Assembly (NCBI RefSeq): GCF_023487995.1
Contig: NZ_JAMFKN010000002.1
Coordinates: forward strand, 610,618 to 674,617
Source of the DNA: Thermohalobaculum sediminis
Lineage (GTDB): Bacteria; Pseudomonadota; Alphaproteobacteria; Rhodobacterales; Rhodobacteraceae
Direction: 5' to 3'
Length of the DNA: 64,000 nt
Shown in pieces: positions 1 through 10,002 of the stretch. A program made the translations under genes and the position numbers. How positions within the stretch are numbered: position 1 is the stretch's first letter; every line of letters begins with the position of its first letter. The notes below the pieces were generated by a model, which saw only the letters and a list, made by a program, of their open reading frames with translations, was not told where the DNA came from and ran no database searches.

Positions 1-214
1 CCGCCGATACGTGCGGGCTGTCGAGCAGGCCCAGGAACTCGAGGTCCTGCATCACGTTGCGGATGGTGGCGGGCGAAAGTGCCATGTCGAAGCCGCGCGA
101 CAGTGTGCGCGAGCCGACCGGCTCGCCAGTGTCGAGATAGGTTTCGACCAGGCGCCGGAAGATGGCGCGGCTGCGCTCGTTCAGATCCGCAAGGCTCGGG
201 GTCGGTGCGCTCAT
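1..214 (-). CDS. hrcA: Heat-inducible transcription repressor HrcA, N-terminal part
   Basis: Only the first 71 codons lie in the window; the gene runs off the left edge. The translation begins [20 protein letters not shown] and continues with [17 protein letters not shown] and [13 protein letters not shown], the winged-helix N-terminal domain typical of HrcA, the repressor that binds CIRCE operators in front of chaperone genes. The start is the ATG whose complement is at 212-214. The gene is divergent from rph, an arrangement common in alphaproteobacteria. No CIRCE inverted repeat is visible in the 130 bases between hrcA and rph, so there is no sign of autoregulation from this side. Confidence 0.9.
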   Translation of the reverse strand, partial: MSAPTPSLADLNERSRAIFRRLVETYLDTGEPVGSRTLSRGFDMALSPATIRNVMQDLEFLGLLDSPHVSA

Positions 215-344
215 CTCGCTCGTGTGTCAGGGTTGCCGGATTCAGGTATGACGCGCACGTCCCCGCGTCAATCGGCTGGCGGGTTCTGGACGCCCGCGCC
301 CCTTGGCGCTAGAGAGCCGGCCAGACACGCGAAAGGAGCCACCG

Positions 345-1055
345 ATGCGTCCCTCTGGCCGAGCCGCCAACGCCCTGCGCCCCGTCACCATCGAGACCGG
401 CGTGAACCGCCATGCCGAGGGCTCGGTGCTGATCCGCATGGGCGAGACGCATGTGCTGTGCACCGCCTCGGTCGAGGACAAGGCGCCGCCTTTCCTGCGT
501 AATTCGGGGCTGGGTTGGGTGACGGCCGAATATGGCATGCTGCCGCGCGCCACCAACACCCGCAACCGGCGCGAGGCCAAGAACGGCCAGACGGGCCGCA
601 CGCAGGAGATCCAGCGCCTGATCGGGCGCGCGCTGAGGGCCGGCACCGACCGGGTGATAATGGGCGAACGCCAGATCATCGTCGACTGCGACGTCATCCA
701 GGCCGATGGCGGCACGCGCACCGCCTCGATCACCGGCGGCTGGGTGGCGCTGCGGCTCGCGGCCGAGACGCTTGTCGCGCGCGGGCTGATCGCGATGAAC
801 CCGATCACCACGCATATCGCCGCCGTCTCGGCCGGGGTGCATGGCGGGCAGGTGGTGCTCGACCTCGACTATGCCGAGGACTCGGAGGCCGGAACGGACG
901 CGAATTTCGTCCTGACGGGCGACGGCGCGATGGTCGAGGTGCAGGCCTCGGCCGAGGGCGCGACCTTCTCCGAGGCCGAGTTCCACGCGATGCTGGCGCT
1001 GGCCAAGCAGGGCGTGGCCGAACTGGTGGCGGCGCAGAAGGCGGCGCTGGGATGA
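345..1055 (+). CDS. rph: Ribonuclease PH
   Basis: This is a phosphorolytic 3'-5' exoribonuclease that trims tRNA 3' ends. The 236-aa product has the family length and the signatures MRPSGR at the N-terminus, [19 protein letters not shown] around residue 55, [20 protein letters not shown] around residue 110, and [13 protein letters not shown] near the C-terminus. The start at 345 is preceded by AAAGGAG at 332-338; the in-frame ATG at 303 has no such site. The stop overlaps the start of rdgB in an ATGA junction, so translation of the two is probably coupled. This gene heads the rph-rdgB-ridA-hemW series. Confidence 0.96.
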   Translation: MRPSGRAANALRPVTIETGVNRHAEGSVLIRMGETHVLCTASVEDKAPPFLRNSGLGWVTAEYGMLPRATNTRNRREAKNGQTGRTQEIQRLIGRALRAGTDRVIMGERQIIVDCDVIQADGGTRTASITGGWVALRLAAETLVARGLIAMNPITTHIAAVSAGVHGGQVVLDLDYAEDSEAGTDANFVLTGDGAMVEVQASAEGATFSEAEFHAMLALAKQGVAELVAAQKAALG

Positions 1056-1672
1056 CGCGGGCGTTCGGCGGCGGGCGGCTGGTCGTCGCCTCGCACAACA
1101 AGGGCAAGGTGCGCGAGATCGGCGAGCTGCTCGCGCCTTTCGGGGTCGAGACCGTTTCGGTCGCCGATCTCGGCCTGCCCGAGCCAGACGAGACCGGCAC
1201 GACCTTCGAGGCGAACGCCCGGATCAAGAGCCATGCGGCGGCCGAGGCCAGCGGGGTGCCCGCGCTCTCTGACGATTCGGGGATCGAGATCGACGCCCTC
1301 GACGGCGCGCCCGGCGTCTACACCGCCAACTGGGCCGAGACGCCGTCCGGCCGCGACTATGGCGCGGCGATGAAAAAGGCGCATGACGCGCTGGTGGCGA
1401 GGGGCGCCCCACGGCCCTGGCGGGCGCGCTTCGTCTGCGTGCTGTCTCTCGCCTGGCCCGACGGGCATGACGAGACCTTTCGCGGCACGGCCGAGGGCGA
1501 GGTGATCTGGCCGCCCCGCGGCGCGCAGGGCTTCGGCTATGACCCGATGTTCCTGCCCGCGGGCGGCGGCCTCACCTTTGGAGAGATGGAGCCCGCCGCC
1601 AAGCACGCGATCTCGCACCGCGCCGACGCCTTCCGCAAGCTCGTCGCTGCCTGTTTCGGGGGAACGCCATGA
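1052..1672 (+). CDS. rdgB: XTP/dITP diphosphatase (RdgB/HAM1 family)
   Basis: The enzyme hydrolyses non-canonical purine triphosphates (dITP, XTP) to monophosphates and so keeps them out of DNA. The 206-aa protein shows the family hallmarks: [13 protein letters not shown] near the N-terminus, [30 protein letters not shown] (the catalytic acidic loop, residues about 67-87), GFGYDPMF, and [16 protein letters not shown] near the C-terminus. It overlaps rph by four bases at its start and ridA by four bases at its end, both ATGA junctions, which marks a compact operon. Confidence 0.96.
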   Translation: MTRAFGGGRLVVASHNKGKVREIGELLAPFGVETVSVADLGLPEPDETGTTFEANARIKSHAAAEASGVPALSDDSGIEIDALDGAPGVYTANWAETPSGRDYGAAMKKAHDALVARGAPRPWRARFVCVLSLAWPDGHDETFRGTAEGEVIWPPRGAQGFGYDPMFLPAGGGLTFGEMEPAAKHAISHRADAFRKLVAACFGGTP

Positions 1673-2049
1673 CGCGACGCCTGATCTCGACCGGCTCGCC
1701 CTTCGAGGACGAGTTCGCCTATTCCCGCGCGGTGGTCGCGGGCGACTGGTGTTTCGTCGCGGGGACCACGGGCTATGATTACGCGAAGATGGCGATGCCC
1801 GAAGGCGCGGCCGAGCAGGCGCGCAACGCCCTTGCGACCATCGCGGCCACGCTGGCCGAGGCGGGTTTTGCCATGGCCGACATCGTGCGCGTCCAATACA
1901 CCGTGACGGATGCGGAATTGCGGCACGAGATCGCGCCCGCGCTGCGCCGCGCACTGAGCGGTGTGCGCCCGGCCGCCACGATGGTCGTCGCGGGCCTGAT
2001 CGCGCCCGAGATGAAGGTCGAGATCGAGGTCACGGCCTACCGCGGATGA
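1669..2049 (+). CDS. RidA family protein (enamine/imine deaminase-like)
   Basis: A 126-aa protein of the YjgF/YER057c/UK114 fold. RidA proteins hydrolyse reactive enamine/imine intermediates from PLP enzymes. The segment [24 protein letters not shown] near the C-terminus (given here as family reference, positions about 1966-2030) holds the Arg and the Glu expected around the active-site pocket. The N-terminal half is unlike canonical RidA ([14 protein letters not shown]), so this is probably one of the Rid subfamilies other than archetypal RidA. The start overlaps the rdgB stop in an ATGA junction. The specific substrate cannot be told from sequence. Confidence 0.85.
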   Translation: MTRRLISTGSPFEDEFAYSRAVVAGDWCFVAGTTGYDYAKMAMPEGAAEQARNALATIAATLAEAGFAMADIVRVQYTVTDAELRHEIAPALRRALSGVRPAATMVVAGLIAPEMKVEIEVTAYRG

Positions 2050-2064
2050 TCTGGGGGTGAGGCG

Positions 2065-2232
2065 ATGGGCAGGCCCGACCGATCCGCCTTCGCGCGGCGC
2101 CATGCGGTGGCGCTGGCGTTGTTCTTTCTCGGCCTGCTGGCCTTCGCCGGCTGGCGCGGCAACGCCTTCGCGGGGCTGGCAGGAGTTGCGGGGCTCGGAT
2201 GGGTGATCTGGGCGCATCTGGAGCGCAAGTGA
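2065..2232 (+). CDS. Small membrane protein (55 aa) of unknown function
   Basis: A short reading frame fits between ridA and hemW. It encodes a basic N-terminus (MGRPDRSAFARRHAV) followed by two hydrophobic stretches, about residues 15-29 and 33-50, ending AHLERK. It starts 15 bases after the ridA stop with GGGGGTGAGG just upstream, and its TGA overlaps a GTG that can start hemW (GTGA at 2229-2232). The perfect fit between both neighbours and coupled stop/start argue that it is real. I recognise no family. Confidence 0.6.
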   Translation: MGRPDRSAFARRHAVALALFFLGLLAFAGWRGNAFAGLAGVAGLGWVIWAHLERK

Positions 2233-3389
2233 CCGCGCCCGACTGGCGGGCGGGCGGCTTCGGTGTCTATGTCCACTGGCCGTTCTGCCTCGCGAAATGC
2301 CCCTACTGCGACTTCAACAGCCATGTTTCGCGGGTCGTGGACCACGCCGCATGGGCCGAGTCGCTGGTGGCCGAAATGCGCCGTATGCGCGAGCTCACCG
2401 GGCCGCGACGGGCCGACACGATGTTCTTCGGCGGGGGCACCCCCAGCCTGATGGCGCCCGAGACCGTGGCGCGGCTGATCGACGAGGCCGACCGGCTGTG
2501 GGGACTCGCGCCGGGGGCCGAGATCACGCTGGAGGCAAACCCCACCTCGGTCGAGGCCGCGAAGTTCCGGGCCTATGGGGCGGCGGGCATCAACCGCGTC
2601 TCGATGGGCGTGCAGGCGCTGAACGACGCGGACCTGAAGGCGCTCGGCCGGATGCACACGGTATCGGAGGCCCGCGCGGCCTTCGACGTGGCGCGCGCGG
2701 CGTTCCGGCGGGTGAGCTTCGATCTGATCTATGCCCGGATGGGCCAGACCCCCGCGGCATGGGAGGCCGAGCTCGGCGCGGCGCTCGCGATGGCGGTCGA
2801 CCACCTCTCGCTCTATCAACTGACGATCGAGGAGGGGACGCGCTTCTTCGACCTCCACCGTCGCGGGCGGCTGGTCGTGCCCCCGGACGAGGCATCGGCC
2901 GAGATGTATGCGATCACGCAGGAACTGACCGAGGCGGCCGGGATGCCGGCCTACGAAGTGTCGAACCACGCGGCGCCGGGGGCCGAGAGCCGGCACAACC
3001 TGGTCTACTGGCGATCTGGCGACTACGCGGGCCTGGGGCCGGGCGCGCATGGCCGCATCACCCGGGAGGACGGCGTGCGGCTTGCCACCGCGACGGCGCG
3101 CGACCCCGCGGGCTGGATGGCGCAGGTCGCGGACCGTGGCCACGCGCTGGTCGAGGAGACGCCGCTCTCGCCGGCCGAGCATGGTGACGAGATGGTGCTG
3201 ATGGGACTGCGGCTGGCCGAGGGCATCGGCCTCGCACGCCACGCGGCGGTCGCGGGCGCGCCCATCGCGCCCGAGCGGATCGCGGCTCTGGAAGGCGCGG
3301 GGCTGGTGAGCCGGCGGGCCGGCCGGCTGGTCGCGACGCCCGAGGGCCGGCTCGTGCTCGACCGGGTGCTGGCGGAGCTTCTGGCCTGA
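2229..3389 (+). CDS. hemW: Radical SAM heme chaperone HemW
   Basis: HemW is a radical-SAM-fold haem chaperone long annotated as oxygen-independent coproporphyrinogen oxidase. The motif CLAKCPYCDF (Cys 20, 24 and 27 from the GTG start) is the CX3CX2C of HemW, and the Cys found in true HemN two residues later is replaced by Phe. Further signatures are FFGGGTPSLM, GINRVSMGVQ, SFDLIYARMGQT, and YEVSNHAAPG with SRHNLVYW, as in HemW. I prefer the GTG at 2229, coupled to the small upstream gene; an in-frame ATG at 2199 would add ten residues. Length (386 aa) is normal. Confidence 0.93.
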   Translation: MTAPDWRAGGFGVYVHWPFCLAKCPYCDFNSHVSRVVDHAAWAESLVAEMRRMRELTGPRRADTMFFGGGTPSLMAPETVARLIDEADRLWGLAPGAEITLEANPTSVEAAKFRAYGAAGINRVSMGVQALNDADLKALGRMHTVSEARAAFDVARAAFRRVSFDLIYARMGQTPAAWEAELGAALAMAVDHLSLYQLTIEEGTRFFDLHRRGRLVVPPDEASAEMYAITQELTEAAGMPAYEVSNHAAPGAESRHNLVYWRSGDYAGLGPGAHGRITREDGVRLATATARDPAGWMAQVADRGHALVEETPLSPAEHGDEMVLMGLRLAEGIGLARHAAVAGAPIAPERIAALEGAGLVSRRAGRLVATPEGRLVLDRVLAELLA

Positions 3390-3437
3390 GGCGGCCCGCC
3401 GCCCTATCTCTTGGGGCGCAGGCGGACGGAGGGCGCG

Positions 3438-3827
3438 ATGCGCATGGCGTGGACGATCGCAGGGGGCACGGCATTCGCCGCCGGTTTCGTCGGCGCCTTT
3501 CTGCCGCTGCTGCCGACCGTGCCTTTCATGCTGCTGGCCGCCTTCTGCTTCGCCCGCGGCTCGGACCGCTTCCATGACTGGCTGGTGAACCATTCCCGCT
3601 TCGGACCAGGCATCCGCGACTGGCGCGAACGCGGCGCGATCGGCCGCCGCGCCAAGCGCGCGGCGATGGTGGCGCTGGCGTTCAGCCTGCTGCTGTCGCT
3701 GGCGCTGGGCGTGCCGGGCCATGTAATGGTGTTGCAGGCGCTGGCGCTCGCCGCCGTGGCGCTGTTCATCCTGACCCGGCCCGACGGCGTCCCGGCCGAG
3801 GCCGAGGCCGGCGGCGGCAAGGACTAG
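3438..3827 (+). CDS. DUF454 (YbaN-type) inner-membrane protein
   Basis: A 129-aa protein with three hydrophobic segments, about residues 5-22, 27-38 and 80-115. The run GAFLPLLPTVPFMLLAAFCFA followed by RGSDRFHDWLVNHSRFG and WRERGAI is the DUF454/YbaN pattern. The function of the family is unknown. The start at 3438 is chosen because GGACGGAGGG lies at 3424-3433. It follows hemW after 48 bases and converges on the minus-strand NYN gene with only seven bases between the stops. Confidence 0.85.
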   Translation: MRMAWTIAGGTAFAAGFVGAFLPLLPTVPFMLLAAFCFARGSDRFHDWLVNHSRFGPGIRDWRERGAIGRRAKRAAMVALAFSLLLSLALGVPGHVMVLQALALAAVALFILTRPDGVPAEAEAGGGKD

Positions 3828-3834
3828 GCCCGCC

Positions 3835-4527
3835 TCACGCCTTGCGGCGCAGCATCTGCGCCGAGACGCCCTGGCCGCCCGGCTCGTCCACGATCTCGAA
3901 CCCGCCGATCATTTCGACGAGTTCGTGCAGCGTCCTCACGCCGAAGCGGGTCTTGTAGTTGCCGTCGAAGGCGCGGTTGAGCTGGCTGCCCACGGTCTGG
4001 GTGCGCGCACGGCCCTTGCGGTCGAGCTGTGCGGTGACGATGCGGCGCGCCTTCTCGATGTCGCGGGGGCCCGAACGCTCGGGCTCGGCGCCGCCGGCCC
4101 CGTTCTCGGGGAAGGCGGTGAAGGTCGCCACCGCCTCGCGGAAGGCCGCGGGCGTATTGGCCTTGCCGTAGCCAATCACCTCGACGCCCGATTCCGCGAT
4201 GCCGCGCGCGATGGTGGCGAAATCGCTGTCGGACGAGACCAGCGCGATGATCTCGACAGTCCCGCGCTCGGCCAGCCGGATGCCTGTCTGGGCGATCATC
4301 AGGTCCGCCGTGTCCTTCGTCGCGCGCGCGCCCGAGAACGCGACCTCGGCCGAGAAGCCCAGATCCGTCAGCACCTTCTCGCGCCCCTTGATCGAGCTGA
4401 GCCGGCCCACCGCGCGGCGGATCACCACCCGTCCGCGGGCGCGCGCATCGTCCACGGCAAAGCGGATATGGGCCGCGTCCACGTTGTCGGCATCCACCAG
4501 GATCGCGATGCGCGGGGTGTCGGTCAT
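3835..4527 (-). CDS. NYN (PIN-like) domain protein with C-terminal OST-HTH/LOTUS domain
   Basis: This is a predicted RNA-handling nuclease. The N-terminal half (about residues 1-145) is an NYN domain, with ILVDADNVD at residues 9-17 and ALVSSDSDF further on supplying the conserved acidic residues. The C-terminal region (about 160-225), with [34 protein letters not shown] and [11 protein letters not shown], matches the OST-HTH/LOTUS fold, an RNA-binding module. Its start overlaps the mutS stop (ATGA), so it is translated downstream of mutS. Bacterial NYN-LOTUS proteins are common but their targets are not established. Confidence 0.85.
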   Translation of the reverse strand: MTDTPRIAILVDADNVDAAHIRFAVDDARARGRVVIRRAVGRLSSIKGREKVLTDLGFSAEVAFSGARATKDTADLMIAQTGIRLAERGTVEIIALVSSDSDFATIARGIAESGVEVIGYGKANTPAAFREAVATFTAFPENGAGGAEPERSGPRDIEKARRIVTAQLDRKGRARTQTVGSQLNRAFDGNYKTRFGVRTLHELVEMIGGFEIVDEPGGQGVSAQMLRRKA

Positions 4528-7220
4528 GGCTTGTCCTCCAGCATCGCGCGCAGCTCGTAGACCAGGTCGAGCGCCTCGCGCGGGGTGAGCTCGTCGGGGT
4601 GGATGCCCCTGAGCCGCGCCTCGACGACCGAGACCTTCGGCGCGGGCGCGGGCGCGGGCGCGGGGGCCTGCCGCGGGCGGGCCTGGAACAGCGGCAGCGC
4701 GTCCACGAGATCGGCGGGCGAGCCCTCGCGTTCGTGGCGTTCCAGCTTCTCCAGCACCTCGCGGGCGCGCGTGGTCACCGATTCGGGCAGACCGGCGAGG
4801 CGGGCGACCTGCACGCCATACGAGCGGTCGGCGGCGCCGGGGCGGACCTCGTGCAGGAACACCACCTCGCCCTCCCATTCACGCACGGCGACGGTGGCGG
4901 TCGAGAGCTTGTCGAGGCGGTCTGCGAGCCCCGTCAGCTCGTGGTAATGGGTTGCAAACAGGCCGCGGCAGCGGTTCGCCTCGTGCAGATGCTCGAGCAC
5001 CGCCCAGGCGATCGAGAGGCCGTCCCAGGTGGCGGTGCCGCGCCCGATCTCGTCGAGGATCACCAATGCGCCGGGCCCGGCCTGATTGAGAATTGCGGCC
5101 GTCTCGACCATCTCGACCATGAAGGTCGAGCGCCCGCGGGCGAGATCGTCGGCGGCCCCGACACGGCTGAAAAGCTGATCGATGATCCCGATCCGCGCCT
5201 CGGCCGCCGGTACGAACAGCCCCGCCTGCGCCAGCACCGCGATCAGGGCGTTCTGGCGCAGGAAGGTCGACTTGCCCGCCATGTTGGGACCTGTCAGCAG
5301 CCAGATCGGCGCGGGGCCGGCGGGCTCGGCCGAGAGGTCGCAGTCATTGGCGACGAACGGCCCTGCGCCCTGCCGGCGCAGCGCCTGCTCGACCACCGGG
5401 TGGCGCCCCGCGCGAATCGCGAAGGCGCGAGAGGCCTCGACATGGGGGCGGGTCCAGCCCTCCTCGACCGCGAGCCGGGCCGCGGAGGCGGCGACGTCGA
5501 GCTCGGCCAGCGCGCGCGCGGCCTCGCCCAGCGGGCCGCGCGCGGCCAGCACCGCCTCGCGCAGGGCCTCGAAGATGCGCTTCTCGATCTCGATCGCGCG
5601 GTTGCCGGCATTCAGTATGCGGTTCTCGAGGTCCGAGAGATCCACCGTTGTGAAGCGCACGGCGTTTGCCAGCGTCTGGCGGTGGATGAAGCGATCCTTG
5701 CGCTCGAACATCGCCTCGGCATGGCGCGCCGTGGTCTCTATGTAATAGCCGAGCACGTTGTTGTGCCGGATCTTGAGGCTGTCGATGCCCGTCTCGGCCG
5801 CGTAATCGCCCTGCATCGCGGCGATCACGCCGCGCCCCTCGTCGCGCAGGCGCCGGGCCTCGTCGAGATCGGCGTCGTGGCCACGCGCGACAAAGCCGCC
5901 GTCGCGGGCGAGCAGCGGAGGCTCGGCGACCAGCGCGGCGTCCAGGAGGCCGATCAGCGCGTCATGTCCGCCGAGGCGTGTGGCGGCGCCGGCCACCAGT
6001 TCGGGCGGCTCGGCCCCCGCCAGCATGTCGGCGATGGATGCGGCCTGCGCCAGCCCGCCGCGGATGGCGCCGAGGTCGCGCGGGCCGCCGCGGTCGAGCG
6101 CGAGCCGGGCCAGTGCACGCTCGATATCGGGCACGCGGGCGAGCGCGTCGCCCAGCGCGTCGGCCAGCGGGCGGCTCCCGGCCAGCCACTCGACCGCGTC
6201 GTGGCGCGCGCGGATCGCCGCCACGTCGGTCAGCGGCGCCGAGATGCGTTGCGCCAGCAGCCGCGCCCCCGCCCCGGTGCGGGTGCGGTCGATGGCGGCG
6301 AGCAGCGTCGCCTCGCGCCCGCCCGACAGCGCCTGCGTCAGTTCCAGGTTGCGCCGGGTCGCCGCGTCGATGCGCATGACGCCCCCGGGCGCTTCCTGCA
6401 CCGGCGGGCGCATCAGCGGGAGGCGGCCCTTCTGGGTCAGCTCGAGGTAATCGACCAGCGCCCCCAGCACCGCCAGTTCCGCCCGCCCGAAGGTCCCGAA
6501 TCCGTCGAGCGCCGCGACCCCGAAGAGCCGGCAGAGCCGCCCCTCGCCCGCCGACGAATCAAAGCTCGCGGGGCCGAGCGGCGTGGTCACCGCGCCCGCA
6601 TCCGCGACCTGCGCGTCGAGGCCCGCATCGCCGGCCGCGCGCTCGGGCACCAGCACCTCGCGCGGCGCGAGTCGCGCGAGCATCGGGCCAAGCGCCGCCC
6701 GCGGGCAGCTTGCCACGCCCAGCTCGCCCGTCGAGACGTCGGCCCAGGCCACCGCGCCGTCGCCCCGGATCTCGGCCCAGGCGGCGAGGAAGTTGTTGCG
6801 CCGCGCGTCCAGCAGCGTCTCCTCGGTCAGCGTGCCGGGCGTGACGAGGCGCACGATCTCGCGCCGGACCACGGCCTTCGAGCCGCGCTTCTTCGCCTCG
6901 GCGGGGTCCTCCATCTGCTCGGCGATGGCGACGCGGAAGCCCTTGCGGATCAGCGTGAGCAGGTAGCTCTCGGCGGCGTGGATGGGCACGCCGCACATCT
7001 GGATGTCGGCGCCCAAGTGCTTGCCGCGTTTGGTCAACGCGATGTCGAGCGCCGCCGCCGCCGCCACCGCGTCGTCGAAGAACAGCTCGTAGAAATCGCC
7101 CATGCGGTAGAACAGCAGCGCCTCGGGATGCGCGGCCTTGATCTCGAGATACTGCGCCATCATCGGCGTGGCGGCACCCGTCTCCGCCTCGGCCTCGTCG
7201 CTGATCGGCTGGTCGTTCAT
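4524..7220 (-). CDS. mutS: DNA mismatch repair protein MutS
   Basis: MutS binds mismatches and, as an ATPase, recruits MutL. The 898-aa protein has all expected parts: the mismatch-recognition domain with [17 protein letters not shown] (containing the Phe-X-Glu type contact region), the lever and clamp region with [14 protein letters not shown], the Walker A motif GPNMAGKST at about residues 643-651, the Walker B region [21 protein letters not shown], and LFATHYHEL. The start at 7220 ([11 protein letters not shown]) fits the family better than an upstream ATG at 7265. It is divergent from the gntR-oxc operon. Confidence 0.97.
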   Translation of the reverse strand: MNDQPISDEAEAETGAATPMMAQYLEIKAAHPEALLFYRMGDFYELFFDDAVAAAAALDIALTKRGKHLGADIQMCGVPIHAAESYLLTLIRKGFRVAIAEQMEDPAEAKKRGSKAVVRREIVRLVTPGTLTEETLLDARRNNFLAAWAEIRGDGAVAWADVSTGELGVASCPRAALGPMLARLAPREVLVPERAAGDAGLDAQVADAGAVTTPLGPASFDSSAGEGRLCRLFGVAALDGFGTFGRAELAVLGALVDYLELTQKGRLPLMRPPVQEAPGGVMRIDAATRRNLELTQALSGGREATLLAAIDRTRTGAGARLLAQRISAPLTDVAAIRARHDAVEWLAGSRPLADALGDALARVPDIERALARLALDRGGPRDLGAIRGGLAQAASIADMLAGAEPPELVAGAATRLGGHDALIGLLDAALVAEPPLLARDGGFVARGHDADLDEARRLRDEGRGVIAAMQGDYAAETGIDSLKIRHNNVLGYYIETTARHAEAMFERKDRFIHRQTLANAVRFTTVDLSDLENRILNAGNRAIEIEKRIFEALREAVLAARGPLGEAARALAELDVAASAARLAVEEGWTRPHVEASRAFAIRAGRHPVVEQALRRQGAGPFVANDCDLSAEPAGPAPIWLLTGPNMAGKSTFLRQNALIAVLAQAGLFVPAAEARIGIIDQLFSRVGAADDLARGRSTFMVEMVETAAILNQAGPGALVILDEIGRGTATWDGLSIAWAVLEHLHEANRCRGLFATHYHELTGLADRLDKLSTATVAVREWEGEVVFLHEVRPGAADRSYGVQVARLAGLPESVTTRAREVLEKLERHEREGSPADLVDALPLFQARPRQAPAPAPAPAPKVSVVEARLRGIHPDELTPREALDLVYELRAMLEDKP

Positions 7221-7302
7221 GCGCCCTCGTCCACCCGGCCCGCTGCCGCTTCCGCTCGATAACACGCCCGGCGCATGGACCGGAAGCGCGCCGCCCCGTG
7301 CG

Positions 7303-7330
7303 ACGGATTTTCCACGTTACGGAAAACCGT
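7303..7330. repeat. Inverted repeat between mutS and gntR
   Basis: ACGGATTTTCC at 7303-7313 and GGAAAACCGT at 7321-7330 are complementary except for one bulged A, with a seven-base spacer. It sits about 85 bases upstream of the mutS start and 60 bases upstream of the TGGTATACCA operator. It could be a protein-binding site or a leader hairpin of the mutS transcript. No U-run follows on either strand. Confidence 0.4.
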
Positions 7331-7391
7331 CCCGGAGTCGGGCGTGTGGTCTCTGGCATGCCAAAAACAGGGATTGCGCGTCCATGGTTCA

Positions 7392-7401
7392 TGGTATACC
7401 A
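7392..7401. promoter_or_regulatory. Probable GntR operator TGGTATACCA upstream of gntR-oxc
   Basis: A perfect ten-base palindrome, TGGTATACCA, lies 71 bases upstream of the gntR start. FCD-type GntR regulators typically bind short palindromes of this kind, usually with a T-G-G-T/A-C-C-A skeleton. The identical palindrome recurs at 15245-15254 in front of the TTT transporter genes, and I saw no third copy while reading the window. Autoregulation by the adjacent GntR protein is the natural inference. Confidence 0.7.
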
Positions 7402-7471
7402 GATTGCGAAAGCGCGTGAGCGCAGGCGGGAGAAGCGGCGAAAGACCGATGCGCCCCGCGCGGGAGGACCG

Positions 7472-8215
7472 ATGGGCACTCAACTGGAACTGAAGCCGGT
7501 CAACGGCTCCTTCTCGTTGAAGGAGCACATCTACGATGTCCTCAAGACGTCGATCATGAATCTCGACATCTATGACGAGGGCACCAACCTGCGGATGGAC
7601 GAGCGCACGCTTGCGGACCAGCTGGGCATCAGCCGCACGCCGATCCGCGAGGCGATCATGCGCCTCGAGCAGGAGGGCTTTGTCGACATCCAGCCCCGCC
7701 GCGGCGTGTTCATCCGGCGCAAGAGCCTCAACGAGATCCTCGAGATGATCGTGGTCTGGGCCGCGCTCGAAAGCATGGCCGCCCGGATGGCCTGCCTGCA
7801 CGCCACCGACGAGGAGATCGCGGAACTGAGGCGCCTTGGCACGAAATATACCAAGGACCGCGCCAAGGCGGAGCTGAGCGAGTATTCCGAGGCGAACATC
7901 GAGTTCCACCTCTGCATCCTGCGCCTCTCCAAGACCCGGCTGATCGAGACGATCGCGCAGGGACTGTTCACGCATCTCAAGGCGGTGCGCCGCAAGGCGC
8001 TGCGCGACACCAGCCGCGCCGACCGCTCGGTGGTCGACCACATGCACATCATCGAGGCGATCGAGGCGCGCGACGCCGGTCTCGCCGAGGAACTGGTGCG
8101 CGAGCACACCATGCGGCTGCACGCCTACATCCGCCGCAGCTGGAAATTCATCGTCGGCGAGGCCCTCGCCGACCAGTCTACGACACCACAGACCGAGAGC
8201 CTGCAGGAGACCTGA
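7472..8215 (+). CDS. GntR family transcriptional regulator, FCD (FadR) subfamily
   Basis: A 247-aa regulator with an N-terminal winged helix (about residues 16-85; [20 protein letters not shown] is the recognition helix region) and a C-terminal all-helical FCD ligand domain (about 90-230, with the Asp/His pattern [24 protein letters not shown] and [12 protein letters not shown] that usually binds a metal and an organic acid). The start at 7472 has GGGAGGA at 7462-7468. It ends four bases before oxc, so it is the first gene of the oxalate operon and probably its repressor. The effector is likely an oxalate-pathway metabolite, by inference from context. Confidence 0.9.
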   Translation: MGTQLELKPVNGSFSLKEHIYDVLKTSIMNLDIYDEGTNLRMDERTLADQLGISRTPIREAIMRLEQEGFVDIQPRRGVFIRRKSLNEILEMIVVWAALESMAARMACLHATDEEIAELRRLGTKYTKDRAKAELSEYSEANIEFHLCILRLSKTRLIETIAQGLFTHLKAVRRKALRDTSRADRSVVDHMHIIEAIEARDAGLAEELVREHTMRLHAYIRRSWKFIVGEALADQSTTPQTESLQET

Positions 8216-8219
8216 GACC

Positions 8220-9962
8220 ATGGCCGCCGCCTCGCAAACCGCATCCGCCCCGGCAAACGACACTGCCACGCAGTCGCTGACCGACGGCTTCCACCTGATC
8301 ATCGACGCGCTCAAGCTCAACGGCATCGAGACGCTCTACAACGTGCCGGGCATCCCGATCACCGACCTGATGCGCATGGCGCAGGCGGCGGGGATGCGGG
8401 TGATCTCGTTCCGCCACGAGCAGCATGCGGGCTATGCCGCCTCGGTCGCGGGCTTCCTCACGAAGAAGCCGGGCGTGTGCGTCACCGTCTCGGCGCCGGG
8501 CTTCCTCAACGGGCTCACGGCGCTGGCGAACGCCACGACGAACTGCTGGCCGATGATCCTGATCTCGGGCTCGTCCGAGCGCGAGGTCGTCGACCTGCAG
8601 CAGGGCGATTACGAGGAGATGGACCAGCTTGCCATCGCCCGGCCCCATGCCAAGGCCGCCTACCGCATCCTGCATGCCGAGGACATCGGCATCGGCGTCG
8701 CCCGCGCCATCCGCGCGGCGGTGTCGGGCCGCCCCGGCGGCGTCTATCTCGACATTCCCGCGGCGCTGCTCGCCCAGACCATGGACGCGCTGGAAGGCGA
8801 GAAGTCGCTGGTGAAGGTCATCGACCCCGCGCCCGCGCAGATCCCCGCGCCGGACGCGGTGGCGCGCGCCATCGAGGTGATGAAGGGCGCCAAGCGTCCG
8901 CTGATCATCCTCGGCAAGGGCGCGGCCTACGCGCAGGAGGACGAGGCGATCCGCGCCTTCGTCGAGAAGTCGGGCTTCCCCTACCTGCCGATGTCGATGG
9001 CCAAGGGCCTGCTGCCGGACACCCATCCGCAGTCGGCCGGTGCCGCGCGCTCGATGGTGCTGCAGCAGTCGGACGTGGTCGTGATGATCGGCGCGCGGCT
9101 CAACTGGCTGCTGAGCCACGGCAAGGGCAAGACCTGGGGCAGTGCGCCCAAGCAGTTCGTGCAGATCGACATCGAGCCGAAGGAGATGGATTCGAACGTC
9201 GAGATCGCGGCGCCGCTGGTCGGCGATGTCGGCTCGTGTGTGCGGGCGCTGACGGACGCGATGGGCAGCGGCTGGCAGGCCCCGCCGGCCGAGTGGACCG
9301 GCGCGATCCGCGAGAAGGTCGAGGGCAACGTCGCCAAGATGGCGCCGCGGCTGATGAACAACAACGTGCCGATGGACTATCACGGCGCGCTGGGCAGGCT
9401 GAAGGAGATCATCGCCGAGCGGCCCGACACGGTACTGGTGAACGAGGGTGCCAACACGCTCGATTTCGCCCGCTCGATCATCGACATGCACCGGCCGCGC
9501 AAGCGCATCGACGTCGGCACCTGGGGGGTGATGGGCATCGGCATGGGCTCGGCCATCGCCGCAGCCGTCGAGACCGGCTGCCCGGTGTTGGCGGTCGAGG
9601 GCGACAGCGCCTTCGGCTTCTGCGGCATGGAGGTCGAGACCATCTGCCGTTACGACCTGCCGATCTGCGTCGTCGTCTTCAACAACAACGGCATCTATCG
9701 CGGCAGCGAGAAGAATCCGCTGGGCGGCAGAGATCCCGCGCCGCTCGTCTTCGTCAAGGACTCGCGCTACGAGAAGATGATGGAGGCCTTCGGCGGCGTC
9801 GGCGTCTATGTCACCACGCCGGACGAGTTGGGCCGCGCCGTGCGCGCGGCGCTCGACTCGGGGCGGCCGACGCTCATCAACGCGATCATCGCCGAGGATG
9901 CCGGCACCGAGAGCGGCCGCATCGGCAACCTCAACCCGCAGAGCGTGCTGAGCAAGAAGTGA
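8220..9962 (+). CDS. oxc: Oxalyl-CoA decarboxylase
   Basis: A thiamine-diphosphate enzyme that converts oxalyl-CoA to formyl-CoA and CO2 in the cytoplasm. At 580 aa it has the three-domain decarboxylase layout: an N-terminal pyrimidine-binding domain with [11 protein letters not shown] (the ThDP-activating Glu is residue 67), a central domain, and the C-terminal cofactor motif from about residue 460, [20 protein letters not shown], then [11 protein letters not shown]. The [21 protein letters not shown] region and the neighbouring formyl-CoA transferase gene separate it from acetolactate synthase. It follows gntR after four bases. Confidence 0.95.
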   Translation: MAAASQTASAPANDTATQSLTDGFHLIIDALKLNGIETLYNVPGIPITDLMRMAQAAGMRVISFRHEQHAGYAASVAGFLTKKPGVCVTVSAPGFLNGLTALANATTNCWPMILISGSSEREVVDLQQGDYEEMDQLAIARPHAKAAYRILHAEDIGIGVARAIRAAVSGRPGGVYLDIPAALLAQTMDALEGEKSLVKVIDPAPAQIPAPDAVARAIEVMKGAKRPLIILGKGAAYAQEDEAIRAFVEKSGFPYLPMSMAKGLLPDTHPQSAGAARSMVLQQSDVVVMIGARLNWLLSHGKGKTWGSAPKQFVQIDIEPKEMDSNVEIAAPLVGDVGSCVRALTDAMGSGWQAPPAEWTGAIREKVEGNVAKMAPRLMNNNVPMDYHGALGRLKEIIAERPDTVLVNEGANTLDFARSIIDMHRPRKRIDVGTWGVMGIGMGSAIAAAVETGCPVLAVEGDSAFGFCGMEVETICRYDLPICVVVFNNNGIYRGSEKNPLGGRDPAPLVFVKDSRYEKMMEAFGGVGVYVTTPDELGRAVRAALDSGRPTLINAIIAEDAGTESGRIGNLNPQSVLSKK

Positions 9963-10002
9963 TCGGTACGCACCTCAGCCCCAACGAGAACGAGAGGATG
10001 CA

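Noticed and set aside
1..345. CIRCE operator near hrcA
   Set aside because: No TTAGCACTC-N9-GAGTGCTAA-like repeat is present in the hrcA-rph region.
4599..7262. An 887-codon open frame opposite mutS
   Set aside because: Same reason: a shadow of mutS with low-complexity composition and no ribosome-binding site.
8220..9962. Acetolactate synthase large subunit
   Set aside because: The adjacent CoA-transferase and the sequence details fit oxalyl-CoA decarboxylase better.
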